Assembly (NCBI GenBank): GCA_964452645.1
Contig: CAYVMO010000009.1
Coordinates: forward strand, 46,877-110,876
Length of the DNA: 64,000 bases
Direction: 5' to 3'
Source: CAYXTW01 sp964452645
Lineage (GTDB): Bacteria > Zixibacteria > MSB-5A5 > GN15 > PGXB01
How positions within the stretch are numbered: position 1 is the stretch's first letter; each line of letters starts with the position of its first letter. The notes under the pieces are model-generated. The model was not told the origin of the DNA and made no database searches. It was given only the letters and a program-made list of their open reading frames with translations. The translations under genes and the position numbers were made by a program. Shown piece after piece: positions 53,406-62,322 of the stretch.

Positions 53406-53527
53406 GTCAGGAGCGCAGGGCTCACAGACCAACTACGCCCCGCCCCGTCAGGAGCGCAGGGCTCCTGACCTACGACGCCCCGCCCCGTCAGGAGCGCAGG
53501 GCTCGCTGACCTACGCCACCCCGCCCC
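53406..53527. repeat. Three tandem copies of a 40-base repeat
   Basis: The unit starts GTCAGGAGCGCAGGGCTC and ends CGCCCCGCCCC, with periods of 41, 40 and 41 bases. In copy 2, GTCAGGAGC and GCTCCTGAC form a perfect hairpin around GCAGG. The other copies vary inside the second arm. Confidence 0.85.
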
Positions 53528-53740
53528 ATCAATTCGGGCCAAATATGCGAAAACAAAGCCTTAATATCGCTGTTAAATTTTTGAACAATCTGCCGATAAC
53601 TTCCCATAGCAATTGAAATTTAAAAGGTAGGCGAAAATTTCTAATAGGATTGAGCCGGTAAAAATGGGATTTCATTTAAATTATTTTTGGAATGCTTCCA
53701 CATCTGGTTTATATAATGCCGGTATAGCAATAACGTGCTC

Positions 53741-53782
53741 GGCGGGTTCTCAAACCCGCCGCGGTGGGTCCGAGGACCCACC
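53741..53782. repeat. Twin-hairpin repeat element
   Basis: GGCGGGTT-CTCA-AACCCGCC is followed after two bases by GGTGGGTC-CGAG-GACCCACC. The same architecture with compensating changes is present at 63073-63117. Confidence 0.75.
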
Positions 53783-53920
53783 GATCACGCTCCCGGGACG
53801 CCGAATCTTTCCGTCAGACTTTCGAGAAATCCGGTTTCTCCGAATAGAGTCGCACAATCAAAATCGGGAAAATCGAAATAATGAGAAATAGTACGACGGA
53901 TTTGATATTTCGGAGGAGTC

Positions 53921-56284
53921 ATGGCTAAAAAGCTCGTCGTTTTCGTGGGTCGGGCCGACTGGGCCGGGTCATGCAATTCGGTCGTGCAGGCGATAAACAG
54001 TGTCGGGCGCGTCGAGTGCCGCCATGTCTGTCTGAATCAGCATATATACGGTTACCCGTCGGATGTGGTTATTCCGATTTGCTATGTGGAGAACCCGAAA
54101 AGAGCCGAAGACTACCCGAATGAACTCAAGCAGGCTTATGAGTTATTCGAAAAGGCGGACTTGATTCATCTCTGGAACGACCCGCTGCCGAATTTCCACG
54201 GTCTTCTGAATATTCCCGCCGAAAAATTGAAGTCATACACTTTTACCGGTTCGCTTTATCGTGAATATCATACGCAGATAAACGAACATGCCAACCAGGC
54301 CGGGATTAAGATGGTCGTTCAGGATCCGACTTTTCGGTTCCCCGATGAAATCGAAGCGGAGTTCATTCCTCACGCGGTCGATACCGATTTGCTGAAGCCG
54401 AGACCGATAAATCAGCGGGAGGCCGGGACTATCGGCTGTTATACGCCGCTGCATCGAAGTACGACGGCACGTCAGGATATAGCCCTTCTGAAATCGGTCC
54501 TGCAGGAAGAGTTTCCCGACTGGCGGACGACGATGGGTGAGGTGACGCTGTGGCAGCCGCGGATGGAAGCGTTGTCGAAATGCATGTTTTTCTTCCAGAA
54601 TATGGATGAGGTGGTCGGCATATTCGGCCGCTCGGCCCTGGAGGCGGCGGCACTGGGGGTGCCGACGTTCAGTTTTATTTCGCGCAAGGCGATGGCGATG
54701 TCGGACGGTCGGATCGGCGATCCGGCGATTATTCATACCAGTCGAGAGACTGTCCGGGAAGTGTTAAGAGAGACGCTTAATCAGGACTATGAAGTGCTGT
54801 CAAACAAAATCCGCGAATGGGTGGTTCAATATTATAGTTTCCCCGTTATCGGTGAGTACTACACCAAATTTTTCGAAGAATTACCGAAGGCAGCGACCGA
54901 CGGGAAATTCAGGATCAAAGCGCCGCAGTCAAAAAAGGCCGGTGAACGCTCACCTCAAGAAAGTGCGGAGGCTCGCAATAAAGGAGTATCTATGCCGACG
55001 AGCAGTCCCGATCAAATAAACGAAATACTGCAATTGGTTTTAAGATTAAATCCGGAATCGGTTCTGGATATCGGGATCGGTTTCGGGAAGTACGGTTTCT
55101 TATGTCGGGAATATCTCGAAGCCTGCTTCGGAAGCAATCGGTGCGGCGACCGTCAGAAACGAATCGACGGAATCGAAATAGATCAAAAATATATCACGAC
55201 GCTTCAAAAGCAAATTTATGATAACATACATATCGGCCATGCCCGCGATATTATACCGAAACTCGACAAATATTACGATGTCATCTTGCTGATTAACATC
55301 CTCGAGTATCTCAGCCATGAAGAGGGTTTGGAATTAATAAACATGTGCCAGAAGCGCGGTCGCAACGTGATTATATCGACTCTCCGCAAGCCCGGCGATG
55401 AATTCACCGGACGATACGGCGGTGAGTTCGCGGGTATCAAATCGGTCTGGAAAGAAAAAGATTTCAGTCATTATTCTCAGAAGCAGATAATATATAATCC
55501 CCTTAATCTAATAATGCACATCGACAATTCCACTCCGGCCAGCGATTCCGGCATTCAGTTGAAATTGATTCAAAGGGAAGAGGATTGGGAGAGAGGTTCC
55601 GATCCGGATATCCCCAAAACAAAAATCTTTATCACCGGGTGCGCCAAGAGCGGGACGACCTTACTTCTGAGATTATTCCTGGCATTCGACCAGACGGCGA
55701 TTATAGTCGGCCCGATTCCGACCATGGTCGTAGATAAAATAATTTTCCAGAAAGGGCCGATTGTTTTCAAGCGGTTGGGTGCATCGATTTTTTCCGACAA
55801 TATCACGTTGCCGGAGCTGGATCGTCAGGCCAAAAAATTAAAAGAGAGCGATGTTAAGGTCATAAATATCATACGTGACGGGCGCGATGTCGTAATCTCG
55901 GATAAAAACTTCACCAAACCTGACAGGTGGATTGCCAGTATCAAACACCGGTCGCTTTTTCCCGACCTGATTGACCTTGAAGTTCGTTATGAAGATATGG
56001 TCAGCGATCCGGATAAAGTCCAGAGGCAGATAATGGATAAATTCGGATTGAAGAAAAAATTCAATTTCTCGGATTATCCCGATTTTATTCCGGATGATGT
56101 TTATGACCCGACGCATCCGAAAATCTACGGCGGGCGGAGAATCAGCCCCAAATCGGTCAGTAAGGATCCGCTGGCGTATAAAGAGCTCTGCGCCGAGCAA
56201 ACACTGGCGGAATTCGACAGGCTTCTGCGGCAACTGGATTATCTAAAGCGGGAGGTGGTGCCGGTTGCGGTGGAAAATTCGTAA
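53921..56284 (+). CDS. Glycosyltransferase/methyltransferase/sulfotransferase fusion
   Basis: This 787-aa cytoplasmic protein has three parts. Residues 1-340 look like a GT-B glycosyltransferase C-terminal-type fold (FIPHAVDTDLLKP, then GIFGRSALEAAALGVPTFSF, the donor-side E..ALG.P motif). After a linker, residues about 365-545 are a class I SAM methyltransferase (motif I VLDIGIGFGKYG at 381-392, acidic IDGIEIDQKY). Residues about 565-787 are a sulfotransferase: TGCAKSGTTLLLRL (572-585) is the 5'-phosphosulfate loop and IRDGRDVVIS (651-660) the 3'-phosphate motif. GGAGG precedes the ATG. A second start with AAGGAG at 54981 may yield the last two domains alone. It probably builds or decorates a surface glycan. 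Confidence 0.85.
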   Translation: MAKKLVVFVGRADWAGSCNSVVQAINSVGRVECRHVCLNQHIYGYPSDVVIPICYVENPKRAEDYPNELKQAYELFEKADLIHLWNDPLPNFHGLLNIPAEKLKSYTFTGSLYREYHTQINEHANQAGIKMVVQDPTFRFPDEIEAEFIPHAVDTDLLKPRPINQREAGTIGCYTPLHRSTTARQDIALLKSVLQEEFPDWRTTMGEVTLWQPRMEALSKCMFFFQNMDEVVGIFGRSALEAAALGVPTFSFISRKAMAMSDGRIGDPAIIHTSRETVREVLRETLNQDYEVLSNKIREWVVQYYSFPVIGEYYTKFFEELPKAATDGKFRIKAPQSKKAGERSPQESAEARNKGVSMPTSSPDQINEILQLVLRLNPESVLDIGIGFGKYGFLCREYLEACFGSNRCGDRQKRIDGIEIDQKYITTLQKQIYDNIHIGHARDIIPKLDKYYDVILLINILEYLSHEEGLELINMCQKRGRNVIISTLRKPGDEFTGRYGGEFAGIKSVWKEKDFSHYSQKQIIYNPLNLIMHIDNSTPASDSGIQLKLIQREEDWERGSDPDIPKTKIFITGCAKSGTTLLLRLFLAFDQTAIIVGPIPTMVVDKIIFQKGPIVFKRLGASIFSDNITLPELDRQAKKLKESDVKVINIIRDGRDVVISDKNFTKPDRWIASIKHRSLFPDLIDLEVRYEDMVSDPDKVQRQIMDKFGLKKKFNFSDYPDFIPDDVYDPTHPKIYGGRRISPKSVSKDPLAYKELCAEQTLAEFDRLLRQLDYLKREVVPVAVENS

Positions 56285-56342
56285 AATGGATTAATATAAC
56301 CAATATAGACGGCAATATAAGAAAATAAGGTGTGTATCAATA

Positions 56343-57578
56343 ATGCGACTCGATAAGATTTTAATAAATGAGGGGCTGGCTAACGGCAATCAAATAGACG
56401 AAGCGCTGGCGTACCAGAAGCAGTACGGCGGACGGCTGGAGACGCATCTGTTCCGTTTCGGCTATGTCGACGAGGAGCGTCTTTTAAGGGCATTATCAAT
56501 TCAGTTCCATTGCCCGAGTATAAAACTTTCCGGAATCGAAATTCCCGATGTCATTATTAAATCCATACCGGCGGAACTGGCCCGGTCGTGGCTGGTTTTG
56601 CCGTTCGCTTATGAGCCGAATGGTAATATCCTCAGAGTTGCCTGCGAGAATCCGAATGATGAAAGCATGAAAGCTGAACTGGCGACGGCCTCCGGTAAAA
56701 CAATCGAACTTTATATCGCCCTGGGTGCTATTTTAAAATGCTCTATAATAAAATATTATCGCAATGAATTGGTCTATATTTCCGACGAGGAACTATACGA
56801 GCCGGTATTTCACATTTCACCGAGAGCGTACTTCAAAAGCGATAAGCAACAGGTTTTGATATATAATGAAGACCATGCCGATATCGGTGAACTTACGGCA
56901 AATTTGCGTGATCAAAACTATGAGATTATTTTGACCGAATCGATTGATCAACTTACAAATGAATTAATGCGAAATCTGCCGGATATTCTGCTTCTGATTA
57001 AATCCGGCGATGCCGAAGTGGTATCGGCGTTTATCGATAATCTGACGGCGCGGATGGTAATCGACGGCAGTCTGCCGGTCTTCCTGATACCTGATCCGAA
57101 CGTTGTCGGTGAGCTGTCGACGCTTTTGAAAACCGGGATTGAAGATATTATTCCGATCGAAAATGAGTATGAACCGCTGGTTATAAAGATGAACAGAATT
57201 CGCGACCGGCGTCAGGCGGTATCGAATCAGCGATTGCAGGTGCTCAGCGATCTGGGGACTCATGGTTCATTGGAAGATATGAACATCATTGACCTGTTAC
57301 AAACAATGGGGCCAAGCAAAAAGACGGCTCGAGTGAGTATTTCGGCGTGCGGCAAACAGTTAACGATTTATCTTGATAAGGGCAATATTATTTATGCCGA
57401 ATGCGATGATAAAGTCGGCCCCGAAGCGGTCTTTGAAGGATTACCCTGGGATCGCGGGGTGTGGAGTATCGATCCGATAAGTCGGGATAATTTACCCGAG
57501 CCGAATAATTTCCAGCCCAATGAATCAATCCTGCTGGAGGGCTGCCGTCGTCTCGACGAGCAGCAGGTCAACGGTTAA
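56343..57578 (+). CDS. MshEN-like, receiver-like and PATAN (DUF4388) domain protein
   Basis: This 411-aa protein starts with a MshEN/GspE-N domain (MRLDKILINEGLANGNQIDEALAYQ, then GGRLETHLFRFGYVDEERLLRAL), the fold that binds cyclic di-GMP in MshE. A second region (about 175-295: VLIYNEDHADIGELTANL... PDILLLIKSGD) has the receiver fold but lacks the phospho-accepting aspartate. A C-terminal PATAN/DUF4388 domain follows (SLEDMNIIDLLQTMGPSKKT... LDKGNIIYAECDD). No ATPase is present, so it is an adaptor, not a secretion ATPase. The stop overlaps the end of the convergent barrel gene by four bases. Confidence 0.85.
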   Translation: MRLDKILINEGLANGNQIDEALAYQKQYGGRLETHLFRFGYVDEERLLRALSIQFHCPSIKLSGIEIPDVIIKSIPAELARSWLVLPFAYEPNGNILRVACENPNDESMKAELATASGKTIELYIALGAILKCSIIKYYRNELVYISDEELYEPVFHISPRAYFKSDKQQVLIYNEDHADIGELTANLRDQNYEIILTESIDQLTNELMRNLPDILLLIKSGDAEVVSAFIDNLTARMVIDGSLPVFLIPDPNVVGELSTLLKTGIEDIIPIENEYEPLVIKMNRIRDRRQAVSNQRLQVLSDLGTHGSLEDMNIIDLLQTMGPSKKTARVSISACGKQLTIYLDKGNIIYAECDDKVGPEAVFEGLPWDRGVWSIDPISRDNLPEPNNFQPNESILLEGCRRLDEQQVNG

Positions 57579-58330
57579 AAATACGCGGATAATCCAAATT
57601 TGACAGGCGCATTGTCAATACTAAATCCTGAACTTTTATAATTCGTTTCTTCCTCAATTGCAGTATCGATGTATTGATGTATCGATTTGGTATTTCCCCA
57701 ATAATAAATGAATAAAAGGCCATATTCGGCGGTCAATGATATATTCTTAGAAAGAAACCACTCAACGCCGAGAACATTTAAAATTCCGGCATTGAAAAAA
57801 GCTCTGTGGCTTATATAACGATCGGTTCTGACTACATGACCGGAATCATCATAGTCTCTGGATGTGGTTTTCACATCCTCCAACATCCATGCAAGATTTG
57901 GTCCAATACCATAATAAGCACTGACCTTTGAACGTGGATTTAAATGACGAATGTACAGAAGGGCAGTATTTAGACGAATACTGTTGCCGTCTCTATTATT
58001 ATCACCGTCAATTCGGTTTTGATTATTTTCAAAAATTGTATTTTCGCCGTCGTTATGAAAATCACTGGATACAGACCCGAATCCCAATCTTAATGCAGAG
58101 CGATCCGATAGCTGTCGCTGGCAGGATATAAGTGCGCCCTGAAAGGCGCTTAGGGTGAAATTTTCATCGATCTTGAATTGTAAAGACCATTTCTTTCTTT
58201 GAAAATCCTCCGACTTTTTTATGGTGGTTTGATTGGTTTCCTGTCCCGCCGTTAATTGCGCGAAAACAGGGAATAATAGTATCCCGATAAATACTCCGAT
58301 AGAACCGCGGATTTTTCCATGACCGCCCAT
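57575..58330 (-). CDS. Predicted outer-membrane beta-barrel protein
   Basis: This 251-aa protein has a signal peptide (GSIGVFIGILLFPVFAQLTAG). The mature chain alternates strands such as SLQFKIDENFTLSAFQGALI and KNISLTAEYGLLFIYYWG, with Asn/Asp-rich turns (HNDGENTIFENNQNRIDGDN) that resemble extracellular loops. It ends SAYF with a terminal Phe. GGAGAG precedes the ATG. The size suits an 8- or 10-strand barrel. No family is recognised. Confidence 0.72.
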   Translation of the reverse strand: MGGHGKIRGSIGVFIGILLFPVFAQLTAGQETNQTTIKKSEDFQRKKWSLQFKIDENFTLSAFQGALISCQRQLSDRSALRLGFGSVSSDFHNDGENTIFENNQNRIDGDNNRDGNSIRLNTALLYIRHLNPRSKVSAYYGIGPNLAWMLEDVKTTSRDYDDSGHVVRTDRYISHRAFFNAGILNVLGVEWFLSKNISLTAEYGLLFIYYWGNTKSIHQYIDTAIEEETNYKSSGFSIDNAPVKFGLSAYF

Positions 58331-58681
58331 GCCTGCTCTCCTTCTTCTTAATTTGTTTATCTCTTATCGATAGCGATTCCTAACAAATGACGTGCCATAA
58401 AAATCAATCCATTATTAACCAACGAATTAGGAAGGCACAAAATTATTCCCGATAGGAATAATGCACAAGATATGTTCGCCCAAAAAGGCGGTCGCATATA
58501 ATTGGGGCATGTTTTAAATTCTTTGATATCGAAAAACTTAATCGCTTGACAAAGCGGGCGATTATTTATAAAATATTGTGAAATTTTTAACAAACTTGTC
58601 AAAAAGCGACAGGTTGAAAGTGAAATATATTTGTTTTATTCGCCCCTTCTTTGAGGGGTATAGGAGTTGAAGGAGAAATAT
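58331..58681. other. 351-base divergent intergenic region
   Basis: This AT-rich region separates the barrel gene and the qmo pair. It holds the strong promoter at 58546. A minus-strand frame over 58357-58602 overlaps the promoter and is not a credible gene. No riboswitch-like element is recognised in the leader of about 100 bases. Confidence 0.6.
58546..58574 (+). promoter_or_regulatory. Promoter of the qmoAB genes
   Basis: TTGACA, a 17-base spacer and TAAAAT, eleven of twelve consensus positions. The transcript would start near 58581 and ends at the terminator at 62253. Confidence 0.82.
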
Positions 58682-59959
58682 ATGGCTGAATTCGATCCTG
58701 TCGAAGACAGGATAACGGCCGATACGCTTGTGGTCGGCGGGGGCGTTGCCGGTATAACGACCGCCATCGAGACTGCTGAAATCGGTAAACATGCTATCCT
58801 GCTGGAGAAGTCACCCTCGCTCGGCGGAAGAGTGGCGGCGATGCATCAATATTTCCCGAAATTATGTCCGCCCATTTGCGGAATCGAAATCAATCTGAAA
58901 AGAATCAGGATGAATCCGTTTATCAGAGTTCTGACGCTGGCCGAGGTGGAATCGGTTTCCGGTTCGCCCGGCGATTATGAAATCCGGATAAAGTTGAATC
59001 CTCGTTATGTAAATGAAAAGTGCACCGCGTGCGGGGAATGCGAGAAAGTGTGTGAGATAGAATGCGAGAATGATTTCAATTATGGCATGAACAGACGCAA
59101 AGCGGCGTATATTCCGCACCTGATGGCCTATCCGGCGCGGTACGTTATCGATCCGGCTTATGTCGGCGACGAAAGGATGAAAAAATGTGTCGACGCCTGT
59201 GATTATGGCGCCATCGAACTGGATATGCAGCCTAAGACGGTGACGGCCAAAGTGAAGTCAATAGTCTGGGCGACCGGATGGCGACCGTACGATGCCGGCA
59301 AAATCGACAATCTCGGATTCGGTCAGTTCAAAAATGTCATAACGAATGTGATGATGGAGAGACTGGCGTCGGAGAACGGACCCACCGAGGGTAAAATAAT
59401 TCGCCCGTCGGATCAGAATGAAATCAAGAGCATCGGTTTTGTTCAATGCGCCGGGTCACGTGATGATAATCATTTACCGTACTGCTCGGCCATTTGCTGT
59501 ATGGCGTCGATGAAGCAGGCGACGTACATCAGGTCGCAGTATCCCGAGGCGGACGTTTACATCTTATATATTGATATACGCTCGCCGGGACGGTTGGAAG
59601 ATTTTTATGTCAAAATGCAGGAGGATGAAAAACTGCATTTTCATCGCGGCAAGGTCGCGAAAATAGAGGAGAATCCGGCCAATCAGAATTTAATTTTACA
59701 TGCGGAAAATACGCTCACCGGTCAAATAAATAAAACCGAGGTGGAGATGGCGGTGCTGGCGGTGGGGATGGTTCCGAATACGGCCGATGAGGCGCCGCCG
59801 CTGGAGACGACGCGGGACGAATTCGGATTCATTGTGCCGGATCCGAATAAAGGTGTGGTTCCGGCCGGGACGACAGTGCGACCGCTGGATGTTTCGTCTT
59901 CAATTCAGGATGCGACCGGAGCGGCACTCAGGGCAAACAACATCGGGGTGAGGAGGTAG
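58682..59959 (+). CDS. qmoA: QmoA-like flavoprotein (HdrA family)
   Basis: This 425-aa protein from the ATG at 58682 (AAGGAG seven bases upstream; an in-frame TTG at 58667 is rejected) has an FAD Rossmann motif TLVVGGGVAGITTAIETAE. A 4Fe-4S motif lies at Cys114-117-120-124 (CTACGECEKVC), and the HdrA/Qmo-type block QCAGSRDDNHLPYCSAICC is present. QmoA is the HdrA-like subunit of the quinone-interacting membrane-bound oxidoreductase that feeds electrons to APS reductase in sulfate reducers. A related role in electron bifurcation is also possible. The gene is the first of a two-gene transcript. Confidence 0.88.
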   Translation: MAEFDPVEDRITADTLVVGGGVAGITTAIETAEIGKHAILLEKSPSLGGRVAAMHQYFPKLCPPICGIEINLKRIRMNPFIRVLTLAEVESVSGSPGDYEIRIKLNPRYVNEKCTACGECEKVCEIECENDFNYGMNRRKAAYIPHLMAYPARYVIDPAYVGDERMKKCVDACDYGAIELDMQPKTVTAKVKSIVWATGWRPYDAGKIDNLGFGQFKNVITNVMMERLASENGPTEGKIIRPSDQNEIKSIGFVQCAGSRDDNHLPYCSAICCMASMKQATYIRSQYPEADVYILYIDIRSPGRLEDFYVKMQEDEKLHFHRGKVAKIEENPANQNLILHAENTLTGQINKTEVEMAVLAVGMVPNTADEAPPLETTRDEFGFIVPDPNKGVVPAGTTVRPLDVSSSIQDATGAALRANNIGVRR

Positions 59960-59963
59960 AACA

Positions 59964-62225
59964 ATGGCTGATCCGAAAATCGGATTGTATATCTGCAAGG
60001 GTTGCGAGATCGGCAAAAGCCTCGATATCGATCAACTGATAAAAGAAGCCGAAGGTAATAAGCTGCCAATCTGTAAAACCCATGATTGTCTGTGCAATGA
60101 AGAAGGTGTTAATCTAATAAAGAATGATATCTCCGGTGAAGGCATAAATCGGGTGGTGGTGGCTGCCTGTTCGGGACGGATGTTCCCGGAATTGTTTGAT
60201 TTCGGCAATGATGTCTTCACCGATCGGGTCAATATTCGCGAGTATGTGGTCTGGTCGCATAAACCGAATGACGAAGATACGCAGATGCTGGCCGAAGATT
60301 ATGTCCGGATGGGTATTGCCAAAGTGAAAGTGGGTGAACAACCGGTACCATACACCGAGGAGACCAGCAAAGATATTTTAGTCGTCGGCGGCGGCATGAC
60401 CGGGATGACGGCGGCCAAAGCGGCGGCTGATGCCGGCTACAAAGTTACGCTGGTGGAAAAAGAGGCGCAGCTTGGCGGCTGGGCGACGAAATTCAAAAAG
60501 GTTTTCCCGAAAAGACCACCGTATAAAGAGCTCGAAGATTCCGGATGTCAGGAACTGATCGACGCCATCGATAAGCATGAAAATATCGCGGTTCATAAAT
60601 CGACGGTGGTCGCAAAAACCAAGGGGCAGCCGGGGAAACTTCAGGTGACATTAAAATCGAACGGCAGTACGACCGAATTGACGGCCGGTTCCATTGTTCT
60701 TGCCACCGGCTGGAAACCGTATGACCCGACAAAATTGAGTCATCTCGGGTACGGTATTTCTCCCGATGTTATAACCAACGTACAGATGGAAGAGATGGCG
60801 GTCAAAGATGAGATAAAGAGGCCGTCCGACGGCAAGCCGATCGAAAGTATCGCTTTTATTCAATGTGCCGGATCGCGCGATCAGGAGCATTTGCCGTACT
60901 GTTCGGCGGTCTGCTGCCGGGTTTCGTTGAAGCAGGCGATGTATGTCCGGGAGAAATATCCGGATGCCAAGATATATATTATCTACAAAGACGTCCGTTC
61001 GCCGGCCCAGTTCGAGATGTTTTATGCCAATGTGCAGGATGATGACGGGATTTTCATGACCAAGGGCGAGATTGCCGGAGTCACGAAAAACAACGGCAAG
61101 CTGGAAATCAATGTCGAGGAGACGCTTCTCGGCGAAGATATAAGGGTGCAGGCCGATATGGTCGTACTGGCGACCGGGATGGTTCCGACGACAAAAGTTC
61201 CCGACAAAGTCTTAGAAGAATTCGAAAAGGCGCTTGAAGAAGGAACGGAAAAGAAAGAAGAGGCGGCATCCGACGGTAAAATGGAGGACGGTAAAAAAGC
61301 GGCGGAATCGGCCGAGCCGGGTGCGAAGATTCTTAATCTGGCCTACCGCCAGGGCACCGATCTTCCGACACTGAAATACGGTTTTCCGGATTCGCATTTT
61401 ATCTGTTTCCCGTACGAAACAAGACGGACGGGAATGTACGCCGCCGGAGCGGTGCGGGCGCCGATGGATTTCGATACCGGACTGAAAGACGCCTACGGGG
61501 CGGCGCTGAAATCGATCCAGGCGGTGGAAGCTGTCGCCAACGGCAAAGCGGTGCATCCGCGCGCCGGCGATCTGAGTTTCCCGGATTTCTTTTTCCAGCG
61601 CTGCACACAGTGCAAGCGATGCACCGAGGAATGTCCGTTCGGCGCGTTAGATGAAGATGAAAAGGGGACACCTCTGCCGAATCCGTTCCGTTGCCGGCGC
61701 TGCGGTATCTGTCTGGGCGCCTGTCCGGAAAGAATCGTATCGTTCAAGAATTACAGTATCAACATGATATCGCAGATGATTAAATCGATTCATGTCCCCG
61801 ACGAGTTCGAAGAAAAGCCGCGCATTCTGGCTTTTATCTGCGAGAATGATGCCTTGCCGTCGGTCGATATGGCCGGGTTGATGCATCTGCAGTACAACGC
61901 CATGATTCGGATTATTCCGCTGCGGTGTCTTGGCTCGATGAATGTTATCTGGATTGCCGATGCGCTGTCGTCCGGTTTTGACGGCGTGATTCTTATCGGG
62001 TGCAAGAAAGGCGATGACTATCAATGCCATTTCGTACGCGGCAGTGAGCTGGCCATCACCCGTATGGATAATGTCCGGGAGAAACTGAAACAACTGGTAC
62101 TCGAAGAGGAACGGGTCGAGATACATGAGTTGGCCATCAGCGATTATAAGAAGATTCCGAAAATTTTCGACGATTTCTTAGAGGTAATCGACAGGGTCGG
62201 CCCGAACCCGTACAAGGGGATGTAG
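59964..62225 (+). CDS. qmoB: QmoB-like flavoprotein with ferredoxin and MvhD domains
   Basis: This 753-aa protein starts four bases after qmoA with GAGGAGGT as ribosome site. The N-terminal region (MADPKIGLYICKGCEIGKSL) matches the QmoB opening. An HdrA-type FAD domain has ILVVGGGMTGMTAAKAA (about 140) and QCAGSRDQEHLPYCSAVCC. A charged Glu/Lys-rich insert lies near 415-450. Two 4Fe-4S motifs (CTQCKRCTEECP, CRRCGICLGACP) lead into a C-terminal MvhD-like domain (RILAFICEND, ALSSGFDGVILIGCKKGDDY). The protein would pass electrons between QmoA, a hydrogenase-like 2Fe-2S site and a membrane or HdrC-type partner. Confidence 0.9.
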   Translation: MADPKIGLYICKGCEIGKSLDIDQLIKEAEGNKLPICKTHDCLCNEEGVNLIKNDISGEGINRVVVAACSGRMFPELFDFGNDVFTDRVNIREYVVWSHKPNDEDTQMLAEDYVRMGIAKVKVGEQPVPYTEETSKDILVVGGGMTGMTAAKAAADAGYKVTLVEKEAQLGGWATKFKKVFPKRPPYKELEDSGCQELIDAIDKHENIAVHKSTVVAKTKGQPGKLQVTLKSNGSTTELTAGSIVLATGWKPYDPTKLSHLGYGISPDVITNVQMEEMAVKDEIKRPSDGKPIESIAFIQCAGSRDQEHLPYCSAVCCRVSLKQAMYVREKYPDAKIYIIYKDVRSPAQFEMFYANVQDDDGIFMTKGEIAGVTKNNGKLEINVEETLLGEDIRVQADMVVLATGMVPTTKVPDKVLEEFEKALEEGTEKKEEAASDGKMEDGKKAAESAEPGAKILNLAYRQGTDLPTLKYGFPDSHFICFPYETRRTGMYAAGAVRAPMDFDTGLKDAYGAALKSIQAVEAVANGKAVHPRAGDLSFPDFFFQRCTQCKRCTEECPFGALDEDEKGTPLPNPFRCRRCGICLGACPERIVSFKNYSINMISQMIKSIHVPDEFEEKPRILAFICENDALPSVDMAGLMHLQYNAMIRIIPLRCLGSMNVIWIADALSSGFDGVILIGCKKGDDYQCHFVRGSELAITRMDNVREKLKQLVLEEERVEIHELAISDYKKIPKIFDDFLEVIDRVGPNPYKGM

Positions 62226-62252
62226 GTTTAAGTTAATTCATAGCCAAAAAAG

Positions 62253-62283
62253 AAACCCAGACTATTTTATGGTCTGGGTTTTT
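62253..62283 (+). terminator. Terminator after qmoB, probably bidirectional
   Basis: AAACCCAGAC pairs with GTCTGGGTTT around a nine-base loop and runs into five T residues. On the minus strand the same stem is followed by CTTTTTT and can end the 62323 gene. Confidence 0.9.
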
Positions 62284-62322
62284 ATATAAGACTTTCGGCA
62301 TCGGCCGAAAAGCTTATCCGGT

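Larger units (their letters stand above)
53257..53920. other. 664-base repeat-rich intergenic region
   Basis: No gene is supported here. The region has a 23-base hairpin-like remnant near 53285, three tandem copies of a 40-base unit (53406-53527), an AT-rich stretch and a twin-hairpin element (53741-53782). Short open frames across the repeats lack ribosome sites and are repeat translations. Confidence 0.65.

Noticed and set aside
53406..53527. CRISPR array
   Set aside because: The units are directly adjacent without variable spacers and no cas gene is nearby.
53315..53891. Short frames on both strands across the tandem and twin-hairpin repeats
   Set aside because: The translations are made of repeat units (Gly/Pro/Ala-rich) and carry no start signals.
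58357..58602. 81-aa minus-strand frame before the qmo genes
   Set aside because: It covers the strong promoter at 58546 and has no ribosome site or recognisable domain.
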